Source: Amarolinea aalborgensis (GTDB lineage: Bacteria > Chloroflexota > Anaerolineae > SSC4 > Amarolineaceae). Taken from it: a stretch of DNA of 64,000 bases. This document shows positions 54,335 to 63,239 of the stretch, piece after piece (position 1 is the first letter of the stretch; the number at the start of each line of letters is the position of its first letter). The notes under the pieces were generated by a model. That model was not told the DNA's origin. It searched no databases and was given only the letters and a program-made list of their open reading frames with translations. The DNA lies in assembly GCF_900491745.1 (NCBI RefSeq), contig NZ_UETR01000001.1, forward strand, positions 186,001 through 250,000. The letters are read 5' to 3'. The position numbers and the translations under genes are program-made.

Positions 54335-55141
54335 ATGCAACCAACCCTCGACGGAGCCATCCATATTCGCCCCATGGGCGACGATCTCGTAACGACGCTG
54401 TGCCTGCATCATGGCCCGTTGGCCATGGCTCAGTTGCGCCAGCCTGCCGATGACCAGGTTGATGGGCGTTTGCTTCAGCATCCGTGGCCGGAAACGTTGT
54501 TCGATGAAGTCGCGCCGCGCTTGGGGCAGAGCCTGGTCTGCCCGCCAGGCGCTTCGACCGAACGTCGCGAATTCCTGCGTGAGGTGATTCGCCGCTACGG
54601 CACATGCGCCATTCAGGCGTGGCACCATGACAAGATCGTTGGCGTCATTCGCTTTTTCCCAAGCGCGCTGATGATGCGCCTGGGGCGCCACTCGGACTCC
54701 ATGCGCTCGAGCTGGTTCTGGCCGGCCGTTGACGCAGATGACCCTGCGAACACCCTGTTCATTCAGTGCATCGAGATGGGCGCGCCAACATTCCAGAGTG
54801 GTTTGCTGGTTTTGCCTGACGAAAGCAGCGGGGATGCGACGGACTTCCAGCGCCGCGGCATTGGAACATCGCTCGTGAAGGCATTGATCGCCTGGGCTGC
54901 CGAGCGCGGCTGGGCGCGCTTGCAGGTGGGGGCAGGACAAGATCTGGACATCATCTATGGCCTGGTTGGCACCGGCGGCCGCACCTTCTGGGAAAAACTG
55001 GGCTTCCGCGCGCACAAGGAACTGCCGATCCTGCCCTGGACAACGTCTGAGCTGCCGGTGCTCTCGTACCAGGCCAGTAAGGCGCGCATGAGTCTTGATG
55101 ATGCGCAGCGGCAATGGTTGATGGTGCTCGACTTACCATAG
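54335..55141 (+). CDS. GNAT family N-acetyltransferase
   Basis: A 268-residue protein from ATG 54335 with AGGAG eight bases upstream (ATG 54317 is an alternative). The acetyl-CoA-binding motif A is FQRRGIGTSLVKALIAWAAERG, followed by the motif B region FWEKLGFR. The N-terminal 100 residues are unusual for the family and may form a separate domain. The acceptor is unknown. It ends at the bidirectional terminator 55148-55175. Confidence 0.8.
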   Translation: MQPTLDGAIHIRPMGDDLVTTLCLHHGPLAMAQLRQPADDQVDGRLLQHPWPETLFDEVAPRLGQSLVCPPGASTERREFLREVIRRYGTCAIQAWHHDKIVGVIRFFPSALMMRLGRHSDSMRSSWFWPAVDADDPANTLFIQCIEMGAPTFQSGLLVLPDESSGDATDFQRRGIGTSLVKALIAWAAERGWARLQVGAGQDLDIIYGLVGTGGRTFWEKLGFRAHKELPILPWTTSELPVLSYQASKARMSLDDAQRQWLMVLDLP

Positions 55142-55147
55142 AAGCAA

Positions 55148-55175
55148 AAGAGGCGGGTTGAAAAACCCGCCTCTT
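55148..55175. terminator. Bidirectional intrinsic terminator with GAAA tetraloop
   Basis: AAGAGGCGGGTT / AACCCGCCTCTT is a perfect 12-bp stem closed by a GAAA (GNRA) loop, between the convergent genes ending at 55141 and 55207. The stem runs into T on the plus side and has AAAAG before it, which supplies T's for the minus strand. Confidence 0.9.
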
Positions 55176-55206
55176 CGTTGAAACTTGATGGTGTGGTGTC
55201 AGGGCG

Positions 55207-55683
55207 TCAATCTACGACGGATGGTCCGTCCCAGCGCATGGCTCGGATGGGGACGCGGGTCAGCCAGCGCACCAGGGTGTTCCCCAAAATCCACTTCACG
55301 CGTAGAACCCACGGAATCTCGCGCACGCCGACCACGCGAAAGCCGAACCGTTCATAGAAGCTGACCCGGTAGGCGGGGCACTCCAGGAAGATCGGCGGAA
55401 CGCTTTGCCTCAGGATCGTGCGCATCAACGCGCCGCCCACGCCGCGTTTGCGGTAGGACGACCGCACCACCATGCTGCCCAATTCACGCAGCCCCGGATA
55501 AGGCCTGATTTGGACACATCCCACCACCTCTCCATTGACTTCAGCCAGCAAAAAGTTTTGCCAGTGCAGATTGGTAGGGTCCAGCCGCGCGCTGGCGACC
55601 AGGCGTCTGATCAGCGCCTGCTCATCTGCGCGCGCCTGGCGCACCTGCAGCGCCGCGCTGAGCGGTTCAGTGGTGGGTGACAT
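55207..55683 (-). CDS. GNAT family N-acetyltransferase
   Basis: A 158-residue single-domain acetyltransferase: LQVRQARADEQALIRRLV, NFLLAEVNGEVVGCVQIRPYPGLRELGSMVVRSSYRKRGVGGALM (the acetyl-CoA loop RKRGVGGAL) and FYERFGFRVV. Ribosomal-protein, amino-acid or small-molecule acceptors are all possible. It starts nine bases after the acyl-CoA ligase stop, same strand. Confidence 0.88.
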   Translation of the reverse strand: MSPTTEPLSAALQVRQARADEQALIRRLVASARLDPTNLHWQNFLLAEVNGEVVGCVQIRPYPGLRELGSMVVRSSYRKRGVGGALMRTILRQSVPPIFLECPAYRVSFYERFGFRVVGVREIPWVLRVKWILGNTLVRWLTRVPIRAMRWDGPSVVD

Positions 55684-55692
55684 GGCCGTGCG

Positions 55693-57390
55693 CTACTGGC
55701 TCTTCTGCTTGTATTCATCCACAAGGCTGCGCCGCAGCACCTTGCCCACCATCGTCTTGGGCAGCGTTTCGCGGAACTCGATGCGCGAGGGCACCTTGTA
55801 GGCGGCCATGCGTTCTTTGCAGAAGGCGCGGATATCGTCCACGGTTGCGGCCATGCCGGGCTTGAGCACAATCCAGGCCGCCACGGCTTCGCCCTTGTAG
55901 GCGTCAGGAATGCCGGCCACAGCCACTTCTTGCACGGCCGGATGCTGACTGACCACTTCTTCGACCTCGCGCGGCCATACCTGGTAGCCGCTCGGTTTGA
56001 TCAGATCCTTCTTGCGATCCACAATGAAGACGTAACCGTCCTCATCCAGGTAGCCCAAGTCGCCCGTGTGCAGCCAGCGAATCCCGTCGTGCGTCTGCAC
56101 CATTTCGGCCGTGGCGTCGGGTCGCGCCCAGTAGCCTTTCATGATTTGCGGCGCGTTGAGCAGGATTTCGCCGACCTCGCCCGCCGGCAGGCTGCCCTCG
56201 CCTGTGAGCGCATCGGCAATGCGAACGGAGACATCAGACACCGGCATGCCGACCGAGCCGAGCTTGAAAGCGCCCTTGTAGGGGTTGATGCAGCAGGCCA
56301 TCATAGCTTCGGTCAGGCTGTAGCCCTCCACGATGCGGCCGCCGGTCAGCTTCTCGAAGGCCGTCTTGGTTTCAGCCAACAACGGCGCCGCACCCGAGAT
56401 GCAGGCCTTCATGGAATGGAAATCAATCTTGCCTTCTTTGACTTCGGGGTTGTTGAGCAACGCGATATAGAGCGTGGGCACGCCGATGAAGAAGGCTGGC
56501 TTGGTCTTGCCAATGGTTTCGGCCAAGTCTTTGATGTCGCGCGGGTCGGGTACGAGCGCCAGCGGGAAGTGCCCGTACAGGCTCGTGCTCAGGGCGCCGC
56601 CATTGCCGAAGACGTGAAAGAGCGGCAGCGGCAGACAGAAATAGCTTTGCCAGTCCTCCAACGCATCCTTGAACCACGTGCGAATCTGCTTGCCCGCAGC
56701 GTAGAGACCCGCATGGGTGCCAATCGCCACTTTGGGAATGCCCGTGGTGCCGCCGGTGCCCAGGAGCAGGGCGTCATCATCCGGCGAAATGGGCACGTTG
56801 GGTTTCGGCTTGCCGGCTTGCGGGGTTAGCAGGTCCGGCAGATAGTGGTCGCCGGCTGCCAGGGCCACCTGGTGGCCTCCCTTCTTCTCGCGGAAGGCGA
56901 TGAAGAGCAGGCGCAGCACAAAAGGCAGATACTCGCGCACGCGTGTGGCAACCACATATTCCAGCTTTGTCTTGGCTTGCAGGGCCTTGATGCGCTCGTA
57001 GAACGGCGTCATCACCAACATCACGCGCGCGCCGCTGGTATTGAGCAGCTCTTCCAGTTCGCGCTCCGTGTACAGGGGATTCAGCGGTGCATAAACCGCG
57101 CCCGCCTTCCAACAGCCCAACTGTGCGATGACCGCCTGGGGCGAATTGACCAGCACAGAAGAAACCGGCTCGCCTTTCTTGACCCCCATCGCCACCAGCG
57201 CGTTGGCGAACTGATTGCTCAGTTCGTCCACTTGGCGCCATGTCAGCGTCGTGCCCTTGAACCAGACCGCCGCGGCTTCTGGGCGCTGCTTGACCGCCTC
57301 ATCCAGCTTTTCCAACAGAGTGCCGGAGTAGGGGGCTACCGTTGCCGGGATGCCCTCATCATAATGCGCCAACCAGGGTTTCTCGTCCAT
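55693..57390 (-). CDS. Long-chain fatty acid--CoA ligase (AMP-binding)
   Basis: Activates a carboxylic acid through an acyl-adenylate to acyl-CoA. ATG 57390 behind AGGAGG gives 565 residues. Motifs: P-loop LLGTGGTTGIPKVAIGTH, GYSLTEAMMACC, LHTGDLGYLDEDGYVFIVDRKKDLIKPSGYQVWP and the C-terminal PKTMVGKVLRR with the catalytic Lys. The pattern fits FadD-type ligases. It feeds acyl-CoA into the acyl-CoA dehydrogenase and hydroxyacyl-CoA dehydrogenase encoded in this window. Confidence 0.92.
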   Translation of the reverse strand: MDEKPWLAHYDEGIPATVAPYSGTLLEKLDEAVKQRPEAAAVWFKGTTLTWRQVDELSNQFANALVAMGVKKGEPVSSVLVNSPQAVIAQLGCWKAGAVYAPLNPLYTERELEELLNTSGARVMLVMTPFYERIKALQAKTKLEYVVATRVREYLPFVLRLLFIAFREKKGGHQVALAAGDHYLPDLLTPQAGKPKPNVPISPDDDALLLGTGGTTGIPKVAIGTHAGLYAAGKQIRTWFKDALEDWQSYFCLPLPLFHVFGNGGALSTSLYGHFPLALVPDPRDIKDLAETIGKTKPAFFIGVPTLYIALLNNPEVKEGKIDFHSMKACISGAAPLLAETKTAFEKLTGGRIVEGYSLTEAMMACCINPYKGAFKLGSVGMPVSDVSVRIADALTGEGSLPAGEVGEILLNAPQIMKGYWARPDATAEMVQTHDGIRWLHTGDLGYLDEDGYVFIVDRKKDLIKPSGYQVWPREVEEVVSQHPAVQEVAVAGIPDAYKGEAVAAWIVLKPGMAATVDDIRAFCKERMAAYKVPSRIEFRETLPKTMVGKVLRRSLVDEYKQKSQ

Positions 57391-57413
57391 GTTGCCTCCT
57401 AAAGTGATTATAC

Positions 57414-58046
57414 TTATCCAGACCCCTGTTGGGGCCGAGAATTGTTGAGCAGCCGCCTGACCAGTGAGGCGGGCACCTCCTGCCACTGACCAGGCTGCAA
57501 ATCTCCGATGGTGAATGGCCCAATGCTGATACGCACCAGGCGTAAGGTTGGAAAGCCCACAGCCGCTGTCATCTTGCGCACCTGCCGATTGCGCCCTTCC
57601 GTCAGCACTAAGCGCAGCCAGGCCGTGGGCACCGACTGACGAAACCGAATCGGTGCGCTGCGTTCCCACAGCGCGGGCGGGGCGCTGAGCAATTCAACCT
57701 GCGCCGGCAAGGTGGTCTGGCCTTCGATGACCACGCCCTGGCGCAGACGGGCCAGGGCTGCCTCGTCGGGAATTCGTTCCACCTGCGCCAGGTAAGTCTT
57801 GGGCTGCTTGAATGATGGCTGGGCCAGGCGATGAATCAATCCGCCATCGTTGGTCAGCAGCAGCAGCCCTTCGCTGTCTGCATCCAGCCGCCCGGCCGCG
57901 TACATGTCGGTCACCGGAAACAACCCGGCGAGCGTCGGTCGGGCAGCCGCATCCGTGAATTGACACAGCACGCCGTACGGTTTATTCAGGAGAAAATAGC
58001 GTGCGCCGCGCCTCACTTCTGGCGCAGTTTGGGTGAATCGAACCAC
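57414..58046 (-). CDS. Pseudouridine synthase, RluE/RsuA family
   Basis: Isomerises a uridine in rRNA. The 210-residue protein starts at GTG 58046 and overlaps the end of the upstream lipoprotein gene by 34 bp. The family core reads FLLNKPYGVLCQFTD, AAGRLDADSEGLLLLTNDG (catalytic Asp), KTYLAQVERIPDEAALARLRQGV and TEGRNRQVRKMTAAVGFPTLRLVR. There is no N-terminal S4 domain, as in RluE (23S U2457), which is the closest match by architecture. Confidence 0.9.
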   Translation of the reverse strand: MVRFTQTAPEVRRGARYFLLNKPYGVLCQFTDAAARPTLAGLFPVTDMYAAGRLDADSEGLLLLTNDGGLIHRLAQPSFKQPKTYLAQVERIPDEAALARLRQGVVIEGQTTLPAQVELLSAPPALWERSAPIRFRQSVPTAWLRLVLTEGRNRQVRKMTAAVGFPTLRLVRISIGPFTIGDLQPGQWQEVPASLVRRLLNNSRPQQGSG

Positions 58047-58471
58047 AGTCCGCTGATGAGATGATCCGGCGTCCCATCGTTGAATACCACACGCACGGTC
58101 ACGCCGTCTTCGTTGGCGAATTTTGCCGTATAGGTGACTCGCATATAGGCGCCGGTATCTTCGACCAGGCTCACCTCGCGTGTCTGATACGCGCCCAGTT
58201 TACCGCCGATGCTGCTGAGCATGTCCTGGAACGCCTTCTCGGTGATAGCCTTCTTCATCTGCTCATCGAAGTTGAGCGCAAAGCGGGCGTAATTGGCTTC
58301 GTTCATGCCGGCTAACAGGTTATCGGTCATCGGCTCGCTGTAGGTCAGGACCGCATCCCGTTCCTTGCCGCTCAAGGTCACGACCTGCGCACCGCCACAG
58401 GCGCTCAGCATGAGCGCTGCTCCGAGTAGTACCAGCAGCCAGACCCGTCTTCCACTCACACCAAACAACAC
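58013..58471 (-). CDS. DUF3887-like lipoprotein
   Basis: A 152-residue lipoprotein starting at GTG 58471 with a GGGGTGA site. The signal peptide ends ALMLSACGG. The rest fits the small NTF2-like DUF3887 pattern: NLLAGMNEANYARFALNFDEQMKKAI, FQDMLSSIGGKLGAYQTREV and VRVVFNDGTPDHLISGLWF. The extracytoplasmic role is unknown. It overlaps the pseudouridine synthase gene downstream. Confidence 0.8.
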   Translation of the reverse strand: MLFGVSGRRVWLLVLLGAALMLSACGGAQVVTLSGKERDAVLTYSEPMTDNLLAGMNEANYARFALNFDEQMKKAITEKAFQDMLSSIGGKLGAYQTREVSLVEDTGAYMRVTYTAKFANEDGVTVRVVFNDGTPDHLISGLWFDSPKLRQK

Positions 58472-58516
58472 ACTTCACCCCCTTTTGTCATCAATGCTTG
58501 CGATGTCCTTTTCTGA

Positions 58517-59398
58517 TTACTCCGCGTAGTGATAGAAGCCTTCGCTCGTTTTGCGCCCCAGCTTGCCAGCCTGGACCATCTTGCGCAGCAGGATCGGCGC
58601 TCGATAGCGGGCATCACGATAGTTTTCGAACAGGGCGTCGAGCACGTTGAGCATCACATCCAGGCCAACCAGGTCCGCCAACTGCAGCGGCCCCATGGGG
58701 AAGTTGTAGCCCAGGCGCATGGCCTTGTCCAGTGCATCACGTTCCGCCACTCCTTCTTGCAGCGCGAAGATCGCTTCCGCCACATACATCAGCCCCACGC
58801 GTGTCGTGATGAAGCCGGGATAGTCCTTGACGATGACCGGGTCCTTACCTGCCTGGCGCGCAAACGCCTCCACCGTTGCAACCGTTTCTGGCGCAGTATC
58901 CAGGCCAGGGATGATTTCGACGAGGGTCATCAACGCCGGGGGATTGAAGAAATGAATGCCGATCGCGCGGTCGCGATGGCCGAGGACACTGGCTAACTCC
59001 GTAATCGGCAGTGAGCTGGTGTTGCTGCCGATGATCGTGGTGGGTTCAACCAGCGTTTCAATCTGGCGAAACAAGTCTTGTTTGAGTGTAATCTGTTCTG
59101 GCGCAGCCTCGATCACGAGATCAGCGCCGCGCGCCGCATCGGCCAGGTTGTCATGATAGGATAGACAGGCCAGGGCCGCGTCGGCCGCAGCCTGGGTCAG
59201 ACGCTGTTTGCTGACAGCACGGCTGAGCGCCTGCGCATGGTAGGCTTGGGCCTTATGCAGCGAGGACGCCAGCGGGTCATACTGACGCGTCTCCAGTCCG
59301 GCCAATGCGCTGATGTAGGCAATACCACTTCCCATTGTCCCAGCGCCCAACACCGCGCTTGTGCGCAGCCACAGCGCCTCAGTTGTGGACTTGATCAT
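58517..59398 (-). CDS. 3-hydroxyacyl-CoA (3-hydroxybutyryl-CoA) dehydrogenase
   Basis: NAD-dependent oxidation of 3-hydroxyacyl-CoA in beta-oxidation or butyrate metabolism. A 293-residue product from ATG 59398: AVLGAGTMGSGIAYISALAG (Rossmann motif), VIEAAPEQITLKQDLF, IGSNTSSLPITELAS, AIGIHFFNPPALMTLVEII (catalytic His) and GYNFPMGPLQLADLVGLD. Length matches Hbd/PaaH-type single-domain enzymes. An upstream in-frame ATG (59440) would add 14 atypical residues and is rejected. Confidence 0.93.
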   Translation of the reverse strand: MIKSTTEALWLRTSAVLGAGTMGSGIAYISALAGLETRQYDPLASSLHKAQAYHAQALSRAVSKQRLTQAAADAALACLSYHDNLADAARGADLVIEAAPEQITLKQDLFRQIETLVEPTTIIGSNTSSLPITELASVLGHRDRAIGIHFFNPPALMTLVEIIPGLDTAPETVATVEAFARQAGKDPVIVKDYPGFITTRVGLMYVAEAIFALQEGVAERDALDKAMRLGYNFPMGPLQLADLVGLDVMLNVLDALFENYRDARYRAPILLRKMVQAGKLGRKTSEGFYHYAE

Positions 59399-59475
59399 GG
59401 CCCCATTTCCTCCCTGCACATGAAGGCACCCTTGCCCCATGCCACCGACGAGGTGTATTTTATTTCTGTAGTCTT

Positions 59476-59504
59476 ATTGTACACAGATTTGCGTAATCAA
59501 GCAA
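59476..59504 (-). promoter_or_regulatory. Promoter of the 3-hydroxyacyl-CoA dehydrogenase gene
   Basis: Minus-strand TTGCTT, 17-nt spacer, TACAAT, about 78 bp upstream of ATG 59398. Confidence 0.55.
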
Positions 59505-59650
59505 CCTGTCACGTCACAGCGCGTCATGAACGCCGCGGCGAGCTGAAGCGGCCGATGGGCATGGGCGGGCAGACACAACGTTGACTGAAACGCGTTCTGC
59601 CGCTACAATGCAGGCCTTGTCCCCCATCCGCTCGATCTTGGGAGCCGGCG

Positions 59651-60439
59651 ATGTGGAACAAACTGCTGGTCATGCTCAAAGCTGACTGGGGCGTGATGCT
59701 CGAATATCGGGTCATGATTCTGATCTGGATGACCTCGGGCTTCCTGCCCCTGATCATGATGGGACTGTGGAGCGCGCTGGCCGCCCGCGGCCCGATTGGC
59801 GGCTATAGCCAGGCCGATTTTGTCGCCTACTATGTGGTTGCTCTCTTTGTTCGCCAGATGACGGCCGTTTGGGTGAGCTGGGAATTGGATCGGCAAATTC
59901 GTCTGGGCGAGCTGTCGCCCTTCCTGCTGCGCCCTATGCACCCCATCTATCACCACATGACAGAAAATCTGGCCGACAAGGGCATCCGCTTGCTCGTCAT
60001 GGGGCCGCCGCTGTTGATCTTCATCGCCGCGGTTCCCAGCTTTCGCGCTTATCTGACGCCTTTCTCTATCATTGCCTTCCTGATTGCGTTGGCCGGCGCC
60101 TGGGCGTTGGTCTTCCTCTCCATGTTCGCCTGCGGCTTGCTGGCGTTCTGGACTTCGCAGGTATCCGCCATTGGCGACTTCTGGTACGGCGTGCGGATGC
60201 TTTTGAGCGGCATCATTGCGCCGCTCAGTTTCTTCCCGCCGGCCGTCGCCGCGGCGGCTTCGGTGCTGCCGTTTCGCTTCATGCTCTCCTTTCCGGCCGA
60301 GATTCTGCTGGGCAAGCTGGGCGGCGAAGCCCTGGCGACTGGTTTTGCGTTGATGGCCGCCTGGGTGGCGCTCTTCGCGCTGCTGGTGGCCTGGCTGTGG
60401 CGCGTGGGCGTGCGCAACTACAGCGCCGCCGGAGCGTGA
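59651..60439 (+). CDS. ABC-2 family transporter permease (first of two)
   Basis: A 262-residue membrane protein with six TM helices. The N-terminal segment (MLKADWGVMLEYRVMILIWMTSGFLPLIMMGLWSAL) and loop FVRQMTAVWVSWELDRQIRLGELSPFLLRPMHPIYHH are characteristic of the ABC-2 'membrane_6' group (daunorubicin-exporter-like). It starts the operon with a second homologous permease three bases downstream. No ATP-binding gene is adjacent. Substrate unknown. Confidence 0.85.
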   Translation: MWNKLLVMLKADWGVMLEYRVMILIWMTSGFLPLIMMGLWSALAARGPIGGYSQADFVAYYVVALFVRQMTAVWVSWELDRQIRLGELSPFLLRPMHPIYHHMTENLADKGIRLLVMGPPLLIFIAAVPSFRAYLTPFSIIAFLIALAGAWALVFLSMFACGLLAFWTSQVSAIGDFWYGVRMLLSGIIAPLSFFPPAVAAAASVLPFRFMLSFPAEILLGKLGGEALATGFALMAAWVALFALLVAWLWRVGVRNYSAAGA

Positions 60440-60442
60440 GCG

Positions 60443-61228
60443 ATGTACTATCTCAAGTTGCTCAAAGCCTTTTACCGGAACGCCATTCTCGTGGAATTGG
60501 AATACCGGGTCAATTTCTTGATCAACGTGTTCATGACTGCCTTTTGGTTCGCATGGACATTGGTCAGTGTGCGCATTTTCTACCGTTTCACCGATACCAT
60601 CGGCGGCTGGACTTACCCCGAGGCGCTGCTCGTGATTGGCCTCTTCTCCTGCGCCAACGCCGTGATTTGGGGCCTTGTGCGCCCCAATGTGGAGAAATTA
60701 GTGGAAGGCATCCGCAGCGGCACGTTTGACTTTGTGCTGATGAAGCCGGTCAACAGCCAGTTCATCGCCAGCCTGCGCCACCTGGTCATCTGGCAGTTTT
60801 CCAACCTCGCGCTCGGCATCGCCGTGCTCTTCATTGCCTCGCCCCAGCTCAACCGTTCGATTTCTGCTGGCAGTTGGCTGTTGTTTGCCCTCCTGCTCGT
60901 GTGCGGCCTGGTGATCGTCTACAGCATCGGCCTGGCGGTGGTTTCGATCGCGTTTTGGGCGGTGCGTATTGACAACATGATCGAGCTGTTCAACTCGGTT
61001 TTCGAGACCGCGCGCTACCCCGTGGATGCTTTCCCTGGCTGGGCGCGCGGTCTGTTGACGTTTGTGGTCCCGGTTGCCTTTATCACCACGGTACCAGCCG
61101 CCGTGGTGATTGGTAAACTCACGATCTGGTGGGGCGGCGCCGCCGTCGTGTTGGCAGTGGGCAGCCTGGTTTTCTCCAGTGCCATTTGGAGCTATGCGGT
61201 CAAGCACTATGCCAGCGCCAGTTCCTGA
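60443..61228 (+). CDS. ABC-2 family transporter permease (second of two)
   Basis: A 261-residue paralogue of the preceding permease, six TM helices. It has AILVELEYRVNFLINVFMTAFWFAW, EKLVEGIRSGTFDFVLMKPVNSQF (matching the first permease's LGELSPFLLRP loop) and RYPVDAFPGWARGLLTFVVPVAFITTVPA. The two would form a heterodimeric exporter channel needing an ATPase encoded elsewhere. Confidence 0.85.
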   Translation: MYYLKLLKAFYRNAILVELEYRVNFLINVFMTAFWFAWTLVSVRIFYRFTDTIGGWTYPEALLVIGLFSCANAVIWGLVRPNVEKLVEGIRSGTFDFVLMKPVNSQFIASLRHLVIWQFSNLALGIAVLFIASPQLNRSISAGSWLLFALLLVCGLVIVYSIGLAVVSIAFWAVRIDNMIELFNSVFETARYPVDAFPGWARGLLTFVVPVAFITTVPAAVVIGKLTIWWGGAAVVLAVGSLVFSSAIWSYAVKHYASASS

Positions 61229-61264
61229 GCGCAGTCCTCAACCACACCGCGCCGAGGCAACCTC

Positions 61265-62107
61265 ATGATCCTAAGCCCGTCATTGTGGCAAAAACACATT
61301 GCCATCACCCAAGAGCATGGTTCGTGGGTGTTTCTATTTAGTCCTCTGCTGATCGGACTGGCGGCCAGCGGCCGCTGGACGGCTGCTTCGACCTGGCTGA
61401 TCGTGGCTGCGCTGGCCGCGTTTTTGGTGCGCCAACCGTTGACGGTGCTCGTCAAGGTGTGGAGCAAACGCCGCGGGCCACAAGATGTGGCGCCGGCTGT
61501 TTTTTGGGTCGCCGTGTATGGCTTGCTCGGTTCGATTGGGCTGTGGGGACTCTGGCGGCATGGCCAGGCGCAGTTGGCTGTTCTTGCCCTGCCTGGCCTG
61601 CCCGTTTTTTTGTGGCATCTGATCCTGGTCGCGCGTCGTGCGGAGAGGCGTCAAATCGGTGTTGAAATCGTCGCCAGCGGTGTGCTGGCGCTGGCGGCCC
61701 CGGCCGCCTTCTGGATCGGCCAGGGGACGCAGGACCCGATGGGCTGGTGGCTCTGGGCGTTGACGTGGTTTCAGTCCGCGGCATCCATTGTCTATGCCGC
61801 CCTGCGCCTGGAGCAGCGCCCCTGGAAGACGCTGCCCTCCGTAAGTCAGCGCCTGCGTGTCGCCGCCCGCGCCCTGGCCTACACGTGGTTCAACCTGGCG
61901 GCCGTCATCGTGTTGGCTTGGCGCGGCGTGCTGCCAGCCTGGCTGCCGCTGCCCTTTGTGCTGCAGGCCGCGGAAACGGTCTATGGCGCACTGCGGCCCG
62001 CGGCTGGCCTCAAGCCGGCGCGTGTCGGTGTGCGCCAATTGATTGTGAGCACGCTTTTCACCTTGCTTTTCATTGCGGCCTGGCGTTTGTCCCCGGACCT
62101 TCCGTAG
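61265..62107 (+). CDS. YwiC-like membrane protein
   Basis: A 280-residue polytopic protein with about eight TM helices. The first loop has AITQEHGSWVFLFSPLLIGLA, the HG-W pattern of the YwiC-like family. FLVRQPLTVLVKVWSKRR and RQIGVEIVASGVLALAAPAAFW follow. Function not established. The start follows GAGGCAACCTC, 36 bp after the second permease, so it may be part of that operon. Confidence 0.8.
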   Translation: MILSPSLWQKHIAITQEHGSWVFLFSPLLIGLAASGRWTAASTWLIVAALAAFLVRQPLTVLVKVWSKRRGPQDVAPAVFWVAVYGLLGSIGLWGLWRHGQAQLAVLALPGLPVFLWHLILVARRAERRQIGVEIVASGVLALAAPAAFWIGQGTQDPMGWWLWALTWFQSAASIVYAALRLEQRPWKTLPSVSQRLRVAARALAYTWFNLAAVIVLAWRGVLPAWLPLPFVLQAAETVYGALRPAAGLKPARVGVRQLIVSTLFTLLFIAAWRLSPDLP

Positions 62108-62143
62108 GCCGCGCGGCCAAACGTCAGGCCGCGGATTGGCCGC

Positions 62144-63028
62144 TCAATGACCCGCGTTCGGCAAATCGCGGCGATGCCCCTGCGGCGCGGGATTCAGGCC
62201 TTCAACCTCGGTGCGCTCGCTGCTCAACTGACTGACCTGGCCTTGCAGCGCGCCAAAAACATAGTCGAGGCTCTGCGTGGCCGTGGCGGGGTCCATGCCT
62301 GTGCGCTGCGCCAATTCATTGGCCAAACCTGACCGCTTCAGATAGCCCGGTTCAATGCGTGCGCCTTGCTGGAACATCTCGCGCAGCGATCCGCTGTCCG
62401 GCCGGGTCGGCTTGCGCGGCCGGCTGGCGCCTGTTTGCGGCGCGGAGACGGCTGGCTGACGTTTGCGTGACGGGGCAGCGCTAACCGTTGCGCTGCCTCC
62501 GCTCAGCAGTTTCTCCAACACAAAAGCAACGACGGTCTGTGCCATGGCTGGAGGGAGGCCAAGCTTGGCAGCCAGGCCTTCGATGATGCCTGCAAACTCC
62601 TGGCGACCGCCCAAGACCTGGATGAGGGTTTGCATCAAGCCACCCGCGCCTGCTCCGCCGGTTACGGCGCCCGGCGTCTGCGAAACGCCCGGCCTGGCCC
62701 CGGCGCCGCCGAGCAGGCCGCCGAGAATATCTTCCAGCCCACCGCTGCCGCCTGGCTGCTGGGCCGCTCCGGCGCCGCCGAGCAGGCCGCCGAGAATATC
62801 TTCCAGCCCACCGCCGCCGCCTGGCTGTTGGGCTGCCCCGGCGCCGCCGAGCAAGCCGCCGAGAATATCTTCTAGCCCGCCGCCGCCTGGCTGCTGCGCG
62901 GCGCCTGCCCCGCCGCCGCCGAGCAACGCGCCGAGAATCCCCGCCAGGGGGTCATCGCCGGTTGCTGCCTGGGCCGGCTGCTGGCCGCCAGGCGTCATCA
63001 TAGCCTTGAGAAGGTCGTTAATGTTCAT
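62144..63028 (-). CDS. Gly-rich repeat protein (DUF937-like layout)
   Basis: A 294-residue protein. The N-terminus MNINDLLKAMM leads to a Gly-rich region with three 23-residue repeats (GLEDILGGLLGGAGAAQQPGG) plus a degenerate first unit (about 31-105). A helical middle (LMQTLIQVLGG, IIEGLAAKLGLPPAMAQTVVAFVLEKLL) and a basic linker follow. The C-terminal region is GYLKRSGLANELAQRTGMDPATATQSLDYVFGALQGQ. The layout recalls DUF937/YidB-like proteins but I cannot confirm it. There is no signal peptide. It ends 36 bp from the convergent YwiC-like gene. Confidence 0.75.
   Translation of the reverse strand: MNINDLLKAMMTPGGQQPAQAATGDDPLAGILGALLGGGGAGAAQQPGGGGLEDILGGLLGGAGAAQQPGGGGGLEDILGGLLGGAGAAQQPGGSGGLEDILGGLLGGAGARPGVSQTPGAVTGGAGAGGLMQTLIQVLGGRQEFAGIIEGLAAKLGLPPAMAQTVVAFVLEKLLSGGSATVSAAPSRKRQPAVSAPQTGASRPRKPTRPDSGSLREMFQQGARIEPGYLKRSGLANELAQRTGMDPATATQSLDYVFGALQGQVSQLSSERTEVEGLNPAPQGHRRDLPNAGH
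62703..62933 (-). repeat. Tandem 69-bp repeats inside the Gly-rich gene
   Basis: Copies at a 69-bp period (core GAGAATATCTTCCAGCCC at 62721, 62790 and 62859) and a fourth divergent unit 72 bp further. They encode the 23-residue GLEDILGGLLGGAG repeats. High DNA identity suggests recent duplication. Confidence 0.9.
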
Positions 63029-63059
63029 GACAGAATCTCCTTTGGTTCACGTGCTGATA

Positions 63060-63088
63060 ATCATACCAGCATTAGCTACCAGGTGCAA
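63060..63088 (-). promoter_or_regulatory. Promoter of the Gly-rich repeat gene
   Basis: Minus-strand TTGCAC, 17-nt spacer, TATGAT, 32 bp before the start codon. Confidence 0.7.
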
Positions 63089-63239
63089 TTCCGTACAGCC
63101 AGGGAGTGCATTTCAACTGCGGGCAGATCGGGCGATTGAGATCGTTGATCGCGGCGGCTGGGAGTGCAAAAAAAGCGAATCGGCGCGATAATAGAAACAA
63201 CAGTCTGATCGCCCCCACACGACCATGAGGAGTAAGGCT

